A stretch of 64,000 nt of DNA from Isoetes taiwanensis (lineage: Eukaryota; Streptophyta; Lycopodiopsida; Isoetales; Isoetaceae): contig JAJEKV010000030.1 of NCBI GenBank assembly GCA_021234155.1, positions 7,559,890-7,623,889 on the forward strand, written 5' to 3'. A program made the position numbers and the translations under genes. Under the pieces are notes generated by a model. That model worked only from the letters and a program-made list of their open reading frames with translations. It did not search any database and was not told where the DNA came from. This document shows, piece after piece, positions 11,627-21,568 of this stretch (positions are counted from its first letter, which is position 1; each line of letters opens with the position of its first letter).

Positions 11627-14600
11627 TTAATGAAAGAAGAGGGACAAGCAAGCATGCTGGTCCCAATACCTTTTCAAGTGCAGGATATTGATTGGATTTG
11701 GCAGTGGCATTCCTGAAGCAACCTCTTGTAACCAATAAGAGTTAGCACCTGCAGGTTCCAGCACTACAAAGGGTCCTTCCCAAATATTGTCAAATTTGCC
11801 AGCTGAGTCTTCCTTTGACTTGTTCCATTTAAGAACAAGCTCTCCTTTCTTAAAGGTGCCTTGTATTTTATGTGCAGCCTTGAATGCAGCCAGATCTTTA
11901 GCCTTTTTCAGCAAATTAGTGTTCTCAGCTTCCATTCTGTACTCATCTAAGTGTAACAGGGCGTCCAATCTTTCCTGTAAGGCATGTTCAAAAGGTAAGC
12001 ATAATTTATGAGCTATTCTCAAGGAAGGTAACTCAAGTTCTACTGGTAGAACTGCTTCTATGCCATAGACCAAATTGAAAGGTGTATGATTTGTAGCTGT
12101 TTTGATAGTGACTCTATAAGCCCAAAGTGCATCCACTATTTTGATATGCCAATCTTTTTTGTTAATCTCAACTGTTTTCTGCAAGATACTCTTCAACACT
12201 TTGTTAGTAGCTTCAGCTTGTCCATTACCCTGGGGATAATATGAAGAACTTTTGGTGTGCTTGACCTTCAAAATGCTCAACAAATTAGCAATGACTTCAT
12301 TAACAAAGGGAGTACCTCTATCAGAATGTATCTGGAAAGGAACACCAAATCTAGAACAAACAAATTCATGTAAAAACCTTGCAGTTGTGAGGGCATTGGC
12401 TTGCCTCAAGGGTATGGCCTCTGCCCACTTAGCAAAATAATCAGTAGCCACAATGATATGCTGATGTTGACCTGTAGAAGAAGGATTAATGGGACCAATA
12501 TAATCTAGCCCCCAAATTTGAAAAGGTCCTGGAGATATGATAGGATTCAAGGCAGCTGGCAATAAAATTCTTTTACTAAAAATTTGACATTGATGGCAAG
12601 TTTTTATGACCTCATAGCAATCTCTAAAAACAGTAGGCCAATAATATCCAGACCTGAGAATCTTTTTTGCAGTGGTATCCCCAGCAAAATGTCCTCCACA
12701 AATACCTTTGTGCATCTCCCTAATAATCAAGGCAGATTCTTCTTCACTCACACATCTCAGCAAGATTCCATCCCTGTTAACTTTGCACAAAACATTATCT
12801 ATCAGCTTGAACTGTCTGCACTTGTCCTTGAGTCTTCTTTTCTGACTTGGAGTGAGGCTTGGAGAGATGATCCCATCTTGTAAAAAATCTCTAATAGGTT
12901 GCTGCCATCCTCCTTTGGCTTGACTTCCCTGAGTTACTTCTAAGTGTGCTACTGCAAGTGAAGTGTCAGTAGTATTCAATTCATCTTCATGATCAAAAAA
13001 TATATAAGATAGATAGATAGATAGATAGTATTTTAACGTCACGCCACTAGGCAACATCCAACTGGACATGTGACTGGATGTGGCATGTGGACATGTTAAC
13101 TGGACATGTGGCAAGTAGAGGCTAGGATTTCGTGTCAAGTGCAACTCTTTTACAGAAATGTCATAACTTTGCAACTTACAAGCCCATCTCTGGATTTTTG
13201 GTTTATTAGTTGCCTTACCAAATAGCAAGCCCATTGGGTTTTGCTTCATATGAACTTGAACTTGGCTCTTCAGAAGCAAATGCCCTTGCCTATTAATAAG
13301 AAACATGAGAGCAGCAGCACTTTTTTCTATTCTGGTATATCTTTCTTCAAGAGCAGACCATTGTTTGCTTGCAAAGACTATAGTATGCTTGTCCTGCAAA
13401 ATGGCTAAACCTATGGCCTTTTTGGTAACAGTGATATAAACTTCAAATGGCATACTCATATCTGGTTTCTTCAAAAGAGTAGCTTCACATATGGATGAAA
13501 TGAGAAAGTCAAAAGCCTCTTGGCATTCTGAAGTCCATGTAATAGGTATGTGCTTGCTTTCAGATTTGGAAAATTTACCTATCCTGGTCAACTTAGAGAT
13601 GGGACTTAGAATATGAGCAAAATTTGGAATATACATTCTAAGAAAACTCGTCATACCAAAAAAACTTTTAACCTGCTTTAGGTTCTTGGGGGGTGCTAAC
13701 TTTTTGAGAGCTTCAATCTTATCCTGAGCAACTTGAATGCCCTGGCTGGATACTTCATGTCCTAGGAGCTGCCCTTTAGATGCAAAAAAGATACATTTTT
13801 TTGGATTTAGATTAACTCCTAAAGTCCTGCATAAAGAGCAAATTTTTGCAAGTAATTCCACATGGTTAGAAGAATGAGAGCCCAAGCAAAGATCATCTAA
13901 GTAGACCCTAAACTCTTCAGCAGACATGGTTTTAAAGATAACATCCATTGCTCTTTGAAAAGTGGCTGGGGCATTCATTAGGCCAAATGGCATTCTCTTC
14001 ATAGCATATGTACCCCAAGGAGTGATAAATGAAGTCTTTGGCTGATCCTCCTCCTTGATGCTGATCTGATTAAACCCTGAAAAACCATCCAAAAATGAGT
14101 ACATGTCTTTCCCTGCAACAGCATATAAAATTTCCTCTAAAAAGGGTAAAGGATAACAATCTTTTATGGTGGCTTTATTCAAGTCTCGATAATCTATACA
14201 AACTCTCAAAGCACCATTCTTTTTTTCCACTGGAACAATGCATGACACCCATTCAGGATTAATAATTTCCACAATAACACCTGCATCCAACATTTTATCC
14301 AACTCTTCCTTAATTAGATCTAAAAGTGAGGCATTGATCCTTCTTAACTTCTGGAAAACAGGCTTACACCCTTCCTTAATTTTAATTTCAAACTGGCATA
14401 CCTTTTCCTTAATACCAATGAGCTCAGAATAATCCCAAGCAAACACATCACTTCTCTCTTCAAAGAATTTGGTAATTTCTTCCTTGTTTTGTGTGTCAAA
14501 GAGATCTCCCACAAACAAAGTTCTTTGCTGGCCATTTTTATTAATTATAACCTCATTGGTTGCTTCTTCTTGTGATGCATTTATAACTAATATAGGACAG

Positions 14601-15292
14601 AATTCCTTAGCCTCATCCTCATCAAAATCTTCTTCTGGGATAGCTCCTTCAAATAAATAAGTCATTAAAGTGTCTCTACACAAAGCATCAGCTTCCCAAT
14701 TCTGCTCCCTTGGAATATGAGTAATTTCCCAAGAAGTAAAGTAAGCAAGCATTCCCATTATCTGATTTCTCAAGGATTCCATGTCAGCATTCTTGGCCTG
14801 ATACTCACCACTAACCTGTCTGCAAACTAACTGAGAATCTCCATAGATGTGTATAATTGAAATATCCATAGCCTTAGCTTCTTGAAGACCTGCAATCAAA
14901 GCCTTGTACTCTGCTACATTAGAAGTTATTTGGGGAAAAATCCTTCCTACCTTAGCCAAGAGTTTATTGGAGGTATCCTTCAGTAAAGCTGCAGATGAAG
15001 CTACATTTAGTTTCTTTGAAATCCCTCCATCAAACCATAAACATCCTTCTTTCCCATTCTCAGAAGGTAGTGCACACTCTCTAATTAAAGGAATCAGATC
15101 TGTTTCCTTTGTGCTAGGGGTTGCTAAACTATAAGATCCTAGGGGCTCTTCTATAAGCATTTCTTTAACAAAGTGTACCTCTTCCCTGAAGCCATAAGAA
15201 CCATCCTGGTTGTAAATTGTAGCTACTTGAGTGCCATTTGAGATGGTGCATCTCCCTTCAGACCAGATTGGCCTAGCATCAACTGTAGCCAT
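11627..15292 (-). CDS. pol: Ty3/gypsy pol: aRNase H - RT - dead RNase H - integrase
   Basis: The uninterrupted frame has 1221 residues. Residues about 83-205 are an RNase H of the archaeal/plant-domain type with the full acidic set (D88 in WFDGG, E128 in AEYKA, D152 in GDSQ, D202 in EADAL). RT follows at about 310-560 with the catalytic box YLDD at 464-467 and MPFGLMNAPATFQR. The usual gypsy RNase H at 610-720 lacks its first Asp (EVYITVTKK) and the later TDH-type Asp (VHMKQNPM). Integrase has H861/H868/C899/C902 and D930, D991, E1027, then a GPF module. An in-frame LINE-like tail is inserted at about residues 730-767. The retropepsin C-terminus (DLLLGRRWM) precedes residue 1 in the same frame. 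The ATG at 15292 is only nominal; translation would come from gag by frameshift or readthrough. RNase H before RT is an unusual order. Confidence 0.9.
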   Translation of the reverse strand: MATVDARPIWSEGRCTISNGTQVATIYNQDGSYGFREEVHFVKEMLIEEPLGSYSLATPSTKETDLIPLIRECALPSENGKEGCLWFDGGISKKLNVASSAALLKDTSNKLLAKVGRIFPQITSNVAEYKALIAGLQEAKAMDISIIHIYGDSQLVCRQVSGEYQAKNADMESLRNQIMGMLAYFTSWEITHIPREQNWEADALCRDTLMTYLFEGAIPEEDFDEDEAKEFCPILVINASQEEATNEVIINKNGQQRTLFVGDLFDTQNKEEITKFFEERSDVFAWDYSELIGIKEKVCQFEIKIKEGCKPVFQKLRRINASLLDLIKEELDKMLDAGVIVEIINPEWVSCIVPVEKKNGALRVCIDYRDLNKATIKDCYPLPFLEEILYAVAGKDMYSFLDGFSGFNQISIKEEDQPKTSFITPWGTYAMKRMPFGLMNAPATFQRAMDVIFKTMSAEEFRVYLDDLCLGSHSSNHVELLAKICSLCRTLGVNLNPKKCIFFASKGQLLGHEVSSQGIQVAQDKIEALKKLAPPKNLKQVKSFFGMTSFLRMYIPNFAHILSPISKLTRIGKFSKSESKHIPITWTSECQEAFDFLISSICEATLLKKPDMSMPFEVYITVTKKAIGLAILQDKHTIVFASKQWSALEERYTRIEKSAAALMFLINRQGHLLLKSQVQVHMKQNPMGLLFGKATNKPKIQRWACKLQSYDISVKELHLTRNPSLYLPHVQLTCPHATSSHMSSWMLPSGVTLKYYLSIYLSYIFFDHEDELNTTDTSLAVAHLEVTQGSQAKGGWQQPIRDFLQDGIISPSLTPSQKRRLKDKCRQFKLIDNVLCKVNRDGILLRCVSEEESALIIREMHKGICGGHFAGDTTAKKILRSGYYWPTVFRDCYEVIKTCHQCQIFSKRILLPAALNPIISPGPFQIWGLDYIGPINPSSTGQHQHIIVATDYFAKWAEAIPLRQANALTTARFLHEFVCSRFGVPFQIHSDRGTPFVNEVIANLLSILKVKHTKSSSYYPQGNGQAEATNKVLKSILQKTVEINKKDWHIKIVDALWAYRVTIKTATNHTPFNLVYGIEAVLPVELELPSLRIAHKLCLPFEHALQERLDALLHLDEYRMEAENTNLLKKAKDLAAFKAAHKIQGTFKKGELVLKWNKSKEDSAGKFDNIWEGPFVVLEPAGANSYWLQEVASGMPLPNPINILHLKRYWDQHACLSLFFH
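13005..13118 (-). repeat. LINE/SINE-like 3' tail inserted in frame in pol
   Basis: On the minus strand this reads CACATGTCCAGTT-type short repeats, then TTGCCTAGTGGCGTGACGTT, AAAATA and (CTAT)5. The terminal GTGGCGTGACGTTAAAATA(CTAT)n is shared with the end of the copia retrocopy at 27345-27375 and resembles the LINE end at 54938-54980 (GTGGACGTTAAAA). It adds roughly 37 codons between the dead RNase H and integrase without breaking the frame. No flanking duplication was found, so its exact 5' edge is uncertain. Confidence 0.65.
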
Positions 15293-15372
15293 CCACCTTC
15301 TCCCTAGCAGGAGATCATATATATCTGCATCTTCTCCTAAATCTTCAAAGGCAACAACAACAAAATTGGCAG

Positions 15373-17049
15373 CTACAACAATGCCTTCAAGATAATGTGA
15401 ACTTTAGTCACAATTCCAACTGGTGCTATTTTAGCATTAGAAAAGGATTTTAACAAAACAGATGACCTTTTATCTATCTCGAGCCCACATTTTTTCATGA
15501 CATGATAAGGCATGATAACATTGGAAAAAGAATAACCTCCTAGGGTGGCTGAACACATAAATGCCCCCGGGTCTTCTTCATTTTGAGCTAAAATAAGATT
15601 AGTAGCATTTGCAACACCTACACAAGCCACTGCCTCACTAAAAGTAGTTTGTTGTAGTAACTTTTTCCTATAACCAGGGGCAATTTTTAATAAGGTAAAT
15701 AAGTCCACACTTACTTTGGAATTTTTCAGTAAAACATCCAACTCATCAAGATCTTGATCTTTCTTACCATACTTTTGTTGAGGAGGTGGGGCTATTTCTT
15801 GGGGAGGAGCTTCCATGACAGGGGGTAGTGGCAATGTTGATTTCCTGGAATGCTCTAGAACAAATTGGTTAAGCTCAGCGGGTCTATAGGTATCTCCCAT
15901 ACTCCTGGTTTGTACCACCATCACTTCCTCAGTCTTTGGCATTTCTGTAGCCTGCACAAACCTTATAGAACTAGTAGATTCAGCAAACCTTACATGTGGA
16001 GTTGCCTCAGGTTTCTTTTCCCTCTCTTGTTCGGCAAAATATTCTTTGACAGAGCACCTAAGGTCAGTATGACCAATCTCCTTGCAAAAAGCACAAACTG
16101 GACATTCCCTACCAAAATGACCTTTCTTTTTACATTTAGGACATATTTGCCAATAACAAATATCAGCTGGATGTGAAGTCCTGTTACAATGAATACACTC
16201 AGGATAAGTTCTACCTGCTCTGCTTGCTTTGAGCTCCACAACTTGCTTAGTTACTTCTGCTAAAGCCTCAGTTACCTTTGTCAAGTCAGCTTTGACCTCT
16301 GAGATTTGAGAATCAGCCTCTTCCTCTTTGATTTTTTTCTTTTCTTTATGCACAACATAGATAGGAACAGAATGGTGAGGTTCATAAGGACCATCAGTGG
16401 CATCAGGATAAAAGGGGTCATGCTGAAAACTATGATGTTTTTCTGGTAGGATGGAGAGCATTTTGGTCAATTCAGTAGTCTTAGCAAAAACTTTGTAGAT
16501 GGAATCAAAACCTTCTGCAGCTTGTATCTTGATAAGCTTTCTATGAATTTCTGGTCTAGAAGATAGGCCTTTGATAAAAGAAGACACCAAAAAGAGCGTG
16601 GGGACAGTAACTTGGCATTTCTGACATCTACTCATGAAGGTGCTGAATCTTTCCTTATACTGACTAACACTTTCACCTGCATAAATGGAGAAATTTTGCA
16701 ATTCATTAACAAGGTCCTTAGGAGCAGCAAGCTTTCCAAACCTGTCTAAAAACTTGGTAACAAGATCATCCCAAGAAGTGGTTCCCATAAGCTTCTCATA
16801 AGTCAGCCAAGCACCAGCTTCACTCTCCTCTTTAAAGCACTTTTCAAATTGTGAGAACTTAGCACTCATACTGGAATCAAAAGTAGGCAATGGGGTGGGC
16901 ACATTCAATTCAAGCTGGTAAGGTAAACCTTGAAGTAATCCAGTTGAAAAACTTGGGGGAAGAGATCTATCTCTGCAGGGTTCTGAAGTCTCATGTTCTT
17001 CCATTGATATTGGTTCTTGCTCTGTTGGAAATTTCTGCTTTGGAGCCAT
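15373..17049 (-). CDS. gag: Gag with three zinc knuckles plus N-terminal part of protease
   Basis: The frame has 558 residues and starts ATG at 17049, 44 bp inside the 5' LTR edge. It carries a retrotransposon gag core (WDDLVTKFLDRFGKLAAPKD, about 93-112), a lysine/glutamate-rich helical segment (235-275) and three consecutive CX2CX4HX4C knuckles at 285-298, 303-316 and 319-332. The C-terminus is retropepsin-like (VIMPYHVMKKCGLEI), but the D-S/T-G active-site triplet that should precede it is absent. The frame stops at TAG 15375-15373, while the rest of the protease lies in the -1 frame with about 30 nt of overlap. There is no canonical slippery heptamer, so a single-base deletion is more likely than programmed frameshifting. 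Gag would form the particle and bind RNA. Confidence 0.85.
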   Translation of the reverse strand: MAPKQKFPTEQEPISMEEHETSEPCRDRSLPPSFSTGLLQGLPYQLELNVPTPLPTFDSSMSAKFSQFEKCFKEESEAGAWLTYEKLMGTTSWDDLVTKFLDRFGKLAAPKDLVNELQNFSIYAGESVSQYKERFSTFMSRCQKCQVTVPTLFLVSSFIKGLSSRPEIHRKLIKIQAAEGFDSIYKVFAKTTELTKMLSILPEKHHSFQHDPFYPDATDGPYEPHHSVPIYVVHKEKKKIKEEEADSQISEVKADLTKVTEALAEVTKQVVELKASRAGRTYPECIHCNRTSHPADICYWQICPKCKKKGHFGRECPVCAFCKEIGHTDLRCSVKEYFAEQEREKKPEATPHVRFAESTSSIRFVQATEMPKTEEVMVVQTRSMGDTYRPAELNQFVLEHSRKSTLPLPPVMEAPPQEIAPPPQQKYGKKDQDLDELDVLLKNSKVSVDLFTLLKIAPGYRKKLLQQTTFSEAVACVGVANATNLILAQNEEDPGAFMCSATLGGYSFSNVIMPYHVMKKCGLEIDKRSSVLLKSFSNAKIAPVGIVTKVHIILKALL

Positions 17050-17092
17050 GAGTTCTCAAAATCCAGGTAGTATCTCGGTAGAACCTCCAAAA

Positions 17093-19025
17093 TGTTGACC
17101 CTAAACCTGGCTTAAAGGTCAACCACAAGGAACCAATTCGAGTTTTTCACTCAAATTGGGGTTAGAACCTCCAGATCACTTCAGGTGATCAGTCTATGCA
17201 AGATAATTTCAGAGACAAGTTCAAAAATTTGAAGTTCTATACCTTTCCCATTTCCAGAAATTAGCACCTTTGCCAAAACAGCTGTGATGTTGAGATATAG
17301 ATCGATTTTTTGAGTCAGACACCGTAGACTTGGTCAAAAAAGTTTTAGGTAACCAACAATAAAGCCTCTGAGCAAGTCAGAAACTTAATCTGTGTGTTAT
17401 TCGAGCTCAAAGTGCGGTCAAAATATGGTCAATAGAAGTCAAATCTGGAAAACAGTGAGCAGAGATTGAGATTTGGAGTTGCCAAATGACTTTTTGAGAA
17501 TTTTCAAAGCAAATATACTGCAATGGTGAGGAGGAAGATAGGCAAGTGGTCAGATTTCCATTTGGATAGGCCAAAGTATTTTTGTGACTGGATTTGGCAA
17601 AATACAATCAAGAACAGCCAAAACAGAATGCAAAATTTTCTAACTCGAGTTGTAGGTGGAATTTTTTGGATTTTTCAAGACATATTGGCTCCAGATGTCT
17701 CAAGGATTGATGGCAAATGGATCAAAGGCAATCAAAGATACATGGGGATTTTCTGTAGTATTTTGAAAAGACAAAAATTGTAAAAGATCATATCAGAGAT
17801 AATTTCTTCAGCTTGGCATCAAATTTTCATTGATATGGAGGTAAATTAATCATAATAATGTTGGATAGTAATACTTCAGTACTTCAAATGTAGGAGAATA
17901 TCAACTTCAGGTCAGTAAATAATTTCAATAGATAATTTCAACCAAATCTCTTTGGACTTGATCGGGGAGTACTCAGAGTCTTCACAAATCCTTTTAGTCA
18001 TGCTCAACAATGATCACTGTAAGATTTGAACGCTTCTGGGCCTTCAAGAAAGTTCTTTTGTCGAATCCCATGTATATATCTTAGTTTTCAAATGTTTGCT
18101 TGATCTTAGCCTTGATTGATGGGTTTATTCGGTTTTTAAAGAGCGGGAAGGTGAAAATAGGTAGGTTTCGAGGGCTGTGGAGCCAAATCCGGCATGATTC
18201 GAGGTGGAAGCAGAAATTTAGGGTTCTTAGCTGTATTTTTCCAGAGAATAGCGCGATACGATTCCGTATTTTTGCCCGTATATCCATGGAATATGCTGTA
18301 TTCTATAATTTTTGCAAAGCTAGGCCATGGTTTTAAAAGACCACTCATAGAAAATTGAAGAGGTAAATCATTTTAGCAATGGCAACCCTAATTTTTCGGG
18401 AATATGCCAAGTTCTTGGGCATAATGATCAGGAATATTCCACAAGGTGTACAAGTGGCATGGCATAATGATAAAGAATTGCAAAAGTATTTTGGCTAGGG
18501 AAATTTGCAAAAAAGATGTGGCATAAGAAGTGAAAAGATATGGAGGCAATGGTGGGGGATAACTCATGGGGAAATATAGGTGTATTAGAAAAAGGGAGAA
18601 TTGGGCAAAACATAATAAGGTATGCAAGGGTAAACAAAAGAGAATATGGATATAGGAAAAATGGCTAGGAAATTTCAAAGGATAGAAATAGAATATGAGT
18701 AAGAATTGGATAAGAATGGCATCATGGGGTCTTCCAAACTTTTGAACTTCCAATCTTCAAAAATTGCCTTCCAAACTTCTTAACCCAGAATCTTCTAGAG
18801 CATATTCTTGACTAAGCATCTTGACCTCAAATAAAGTACCTCATGTGAGTTTTGAACCTTGAGCACTTGTGGACTTGATGTTGACTTGAAGAATGAACAC
18901 CCTTTGACCTCCACATCAATGTTGAATACCAAGAATCTTCCAAACTTTAACCTAGTCTTTTTAGATAAATTGACCTAGTTTGAATGCATAGACCACAATT
19001 AGCATGTTGCCCTTTGGGGGCAACA
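17093..19025 (-). repeat. LTR 2 (middle LTR), 1933 bp
   Basis: It is colinear with 8782-10732. It lacks 17 bp present in the other two LTRs (AAGGGATGAAATCGAGC region, after 18719), which accounts for almost all of the length difference. It serves as 5' LTR for the gag-pol unit. Confidence 0.92.
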
Positions 19026-20187
19026 TCTCGCCAAAACAAGAAAAAGGCTGGTCCCCTTAGCCATGTGATGTCAACAAATGAATAACTAGAGGGGTCTTCA
19101 ACTTTGTACCAAGGTGCCCAAGTGGAAATATGATAGAATGAGAGTGTGAATGCAAGTGTTGATGAAATGAGTGTGAATGTGGTGGTGGAATAATGTGAAT
19201 GGAGTATGGTGAGTGAGAAAAGGCATAAGTGAATGTGAATCATGACAAGATGGTGATGGAATGATGGTGAATGGAATATATAGTGAGTGAGAAAAGGTAA
19301 AAGTGAGTGTGAATATAACAAGGTGGTGATGAAATGGAGATGAAGTGAGTGTGCAAGTGTTTAAGACTTCGCCAAAACAAGAAAATGTATGTCTTCTTCT
19401 TGATCCTCAACAAGTGCAACTCTGTTGTGATGGTAAAGATGAATTGCAGAGTGCTTTTCTTCTTTAGGGAATGAGAACAAGAATAAGGAGTTTAAATGGA
19501 AGGTAGGGCTACTTATGACAGATGAAAAAATATGGAGGAAGAGTGCACCTGTCATGGAAACACACAAACCAATTAGTCTCAAAACCTTGCAACTCTGCTA
19601 TGATGGTGAAGGTGATTTTGCAGAGTGCTGTTAAGGTATGGAAAAACAAGAATAGAAGGCTGGATGGATGGTAGGAATGCTTAAAGACAGGTGAATATGG
19701 AAGAAGGATGCTCCTGCATATGACACTTGGTAATCATTAGTATCAACCCTGTTCTTGAGATCATTTGTACTATTATCTGGTCAAATCAACCTATAAACAT
19801 GAAACCAATTCTATTAGAGTAATGTGCTCAAAGTCAAACTGTTCTATCTACTGAAATAGTGTGCTTAAAAATCAAACTGATTTAACTACTTTAAACCTAC
19901 TATAAATCTCTAAACTTTTTTAATGAAAGAAGAGGGACAAGCACGCATGCTGGTCCCAATACCTTTTCAAGTGCAGGATATTGATTGGATTTGGCAGTGG
20001 CATTCCTGAAGCAACCTCTTGTAACCAATAAGAGTTAGCACCTGCAGGTTCCAGCACTACAAAGGGTCCTTCCCAAATATTGTCAAATTTGCCAGCTGAG
20101 TCTTCCTTTGACTTGTTCCATTTAAGAACAAGCTCTCCTTTCTTAAAGGTGCCTTGTATTTTGTGTGCAGCCTTGAATGCAGCCAGC
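19026..20187 (-). pseudogene. Duplicated 3' internal segment with integrase C-terminus
   Basis: It repeats 10733-11894 at near identity, including the end of pol (the minus-strand integrase GPF region) and the 3' non-coding repeats. It ends abruptly at GCAGCCAG (20186) and is joined to the interior of an LTR. It is the remnant of a second internal region in the tandem array. Confidence 0.88.
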
Positions 20188-20699
20188 AGTGAAAAGATAT
20201 GGAGGCAATGGTGGGGGATAACTCATGGGGAAATATAGGTGTATTAGAAAAAGGGAGAATTGGGCAAAACATAATAAGGTATGCAAGGGTAAACAAAAGA
20301 GAATATGGATATAGGAAAAATGGCTAGGAAATATCAAAGGATAGAAATAGAATATGAGTAAGAATTGGATAAGAATGGCTAAGGGATGAAATCGAGCATC
20401 ATGGGGTCTTCCAAACTTTTGAACTTCCAATCTTCAAAAATTGCCTTCCAAACTTCTTCCAGAATCTTCTAGAGCATATTCTTGACTAAGCATCTTGACC
20501 TCAAATAAAGTACCTCATGTGACTTTTGAACCTTGAGCACTTGTGGACTTGATGTTGACTTGAAGAATGAACACCCTTTGACCTCCACATCAATGTTGAA
20601 TACCAAAAATCTTCCAAACTTTAACCTAGTCTTCTAAGATAAATTGACCTAGTTTGAATGCATAGACCACAATTAGCATGTTGCCCTTTGGGGGCAACA
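20188..20699 (-). repeat. LTR 3, truncated (512 bp)
   Basis: It matches LTR 1 from AGTGAAAAGATATGG (about 10218) to the terminus GGGGGCAACA. It retains the 17-bp block missing in LTR 2. The deletion junction at 20186-20188 has one extra base and no long microhomology. Confidence 0.9.
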
Positions 20700-20704
20700 G
20701 GGAA
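20700..20704. repeat. Target site duplication GGGAA, right copy
   Basis: It is the partner of 8777-8781 and immediately follows the CA of LTR 3. Confidence 0.9.
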
Positions 20705-21568
20705 TTTTCAAGCTTTGTGGACTGAGAGGAGGGAACATTGATGACGGGTTCTTGGTGTGGCATGCGAGGGTGGGAAGATGACGGTTGATCTGGACGGTGA
20801 CGGGAATTTTCTTCTTGAAGCTCTTTGACAGCAGGGATGGTGTTGGACGGCTGATGACTGGAGGCTTGAGAGGCGGTATCCATATGGGTGGGAGAAACTT
20901 GACTGGAGGCTGGGAGGCAATGTTGATGATGGCTTGCATATGGGCGCCCATGGCAGATTCCAAACCAGAACTTGGGGAGTGATGGATGCGATCAACTTCG
21001 TGAAGCAGACGGTGGAACGGGATCGGCGGCCAATCGATAGGATGCTGGGAATGGATGGCAACAATGGCAGCATGAAAGAATTGTTTGTTGATGTGGGTAT
21101 TCTTGATGGAGTACCCATAGAACTTGCGCCACAAGAACTTGACAAAGCCTTCATGAGGTTTGGCAATATTGGTAAACTTATGAGTTGTGGCCGCATAGGG
21201 AGTTTGGCTATACTTTGTGACATCTTGATCCTGTAAAGCATCTCAATTAAAAGAAGGGGTTCTGGTAGGCAATTGAAATACCTGTGCTAGAAGAGCCGGA
21301 GTGAGGAGGATACGATTCTGATCAACCTCTGTCTGATATCCCGCATTAGTCTTGACCAAATGAGCGACAAACTGCCTTAGTTGAAGAGGATTTGGAGCAG
21401 GGAGTTCTTGTCGGGAGAACTCAAATAACCCTGTTCGTTCTGAAACTTCTCGACTTGCACCTTCCAAGGGATCTCGAAGAGTAGGAGTGGAGAAAACCAC
21501 CGAGTCAAAAAGAGTTGGATCCTGGAGGCGGTAACCTGGAGAGTAGGGAACTTGGGAGAAGCGGCCAT
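20705..21568 (-). pseudogene. Long extra ORF of outer gypsy element, 5' part
   Basis: On the minus strand a strong-context ATG (GCCATGGCC, 21568) opens a protein that continues, after one frame change, as GYRLQDPTLFDSVVFSTPTL and later LLTPALLAQVFQLPT. A TAA at about 21243 follows, then WRKFYGYSIKNTHINKQFFH with AIVAIHSQHPIDWPPIPFHR. The LTP..L...F.LP and helix-rich texture recall the N-terminal domain of putative plant transposon proteins, but that is a weak resemblance. The ORF is cut at 20700 by the inner gypsy insertion and resumes at 8781. Because it lies 3' of integrase on the same strand, it is either an extra sense ORF or the gag of a second, otherwise lost, element. Confidence 0.5.

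Larger units (their letters stand above)
8782..20699 (-). mobile_element. Inner Ty3/gypsy element, three-LTR tandem array
   Basis: In minus-strand order the array is: truncated LTR (20699-20188), partial internal region (20187-19026), full LTR (19025-17093), gag (17049-15373), pol (15292-11627), 3' non-coding region (11626-10733) and full LTR (10732-8782). LTRs start TGTTGCCCCC and end GTCAACA. One GGGAA duplication flanks the whole array. This fits unequal recombination between LTRs giving LTR-internal-LTR-internal-LTR, followed by a deletion that removed gag, most of pol and part of one LTR. The full LTRs differ by few substitutions, so the element is young compared with its host element. 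Confidence 0.9.

Noticed and set aside
15373-15408. Programmed -1 frameshift between gag and pol
   Set aside because: The overlap is short and in the right frame, but there is no X-XXY-YYZ heptamer and the break falls inside the protease fold. A one-base deletion is simpler.
17045-17093. Definite tRNA primer site for the inner gypsy element
   Set aside because: TGGAGGTTCTACC lies two bases inside the LTR edge on the element strand, but I could not match it to a tRNA 3' end with confidence.
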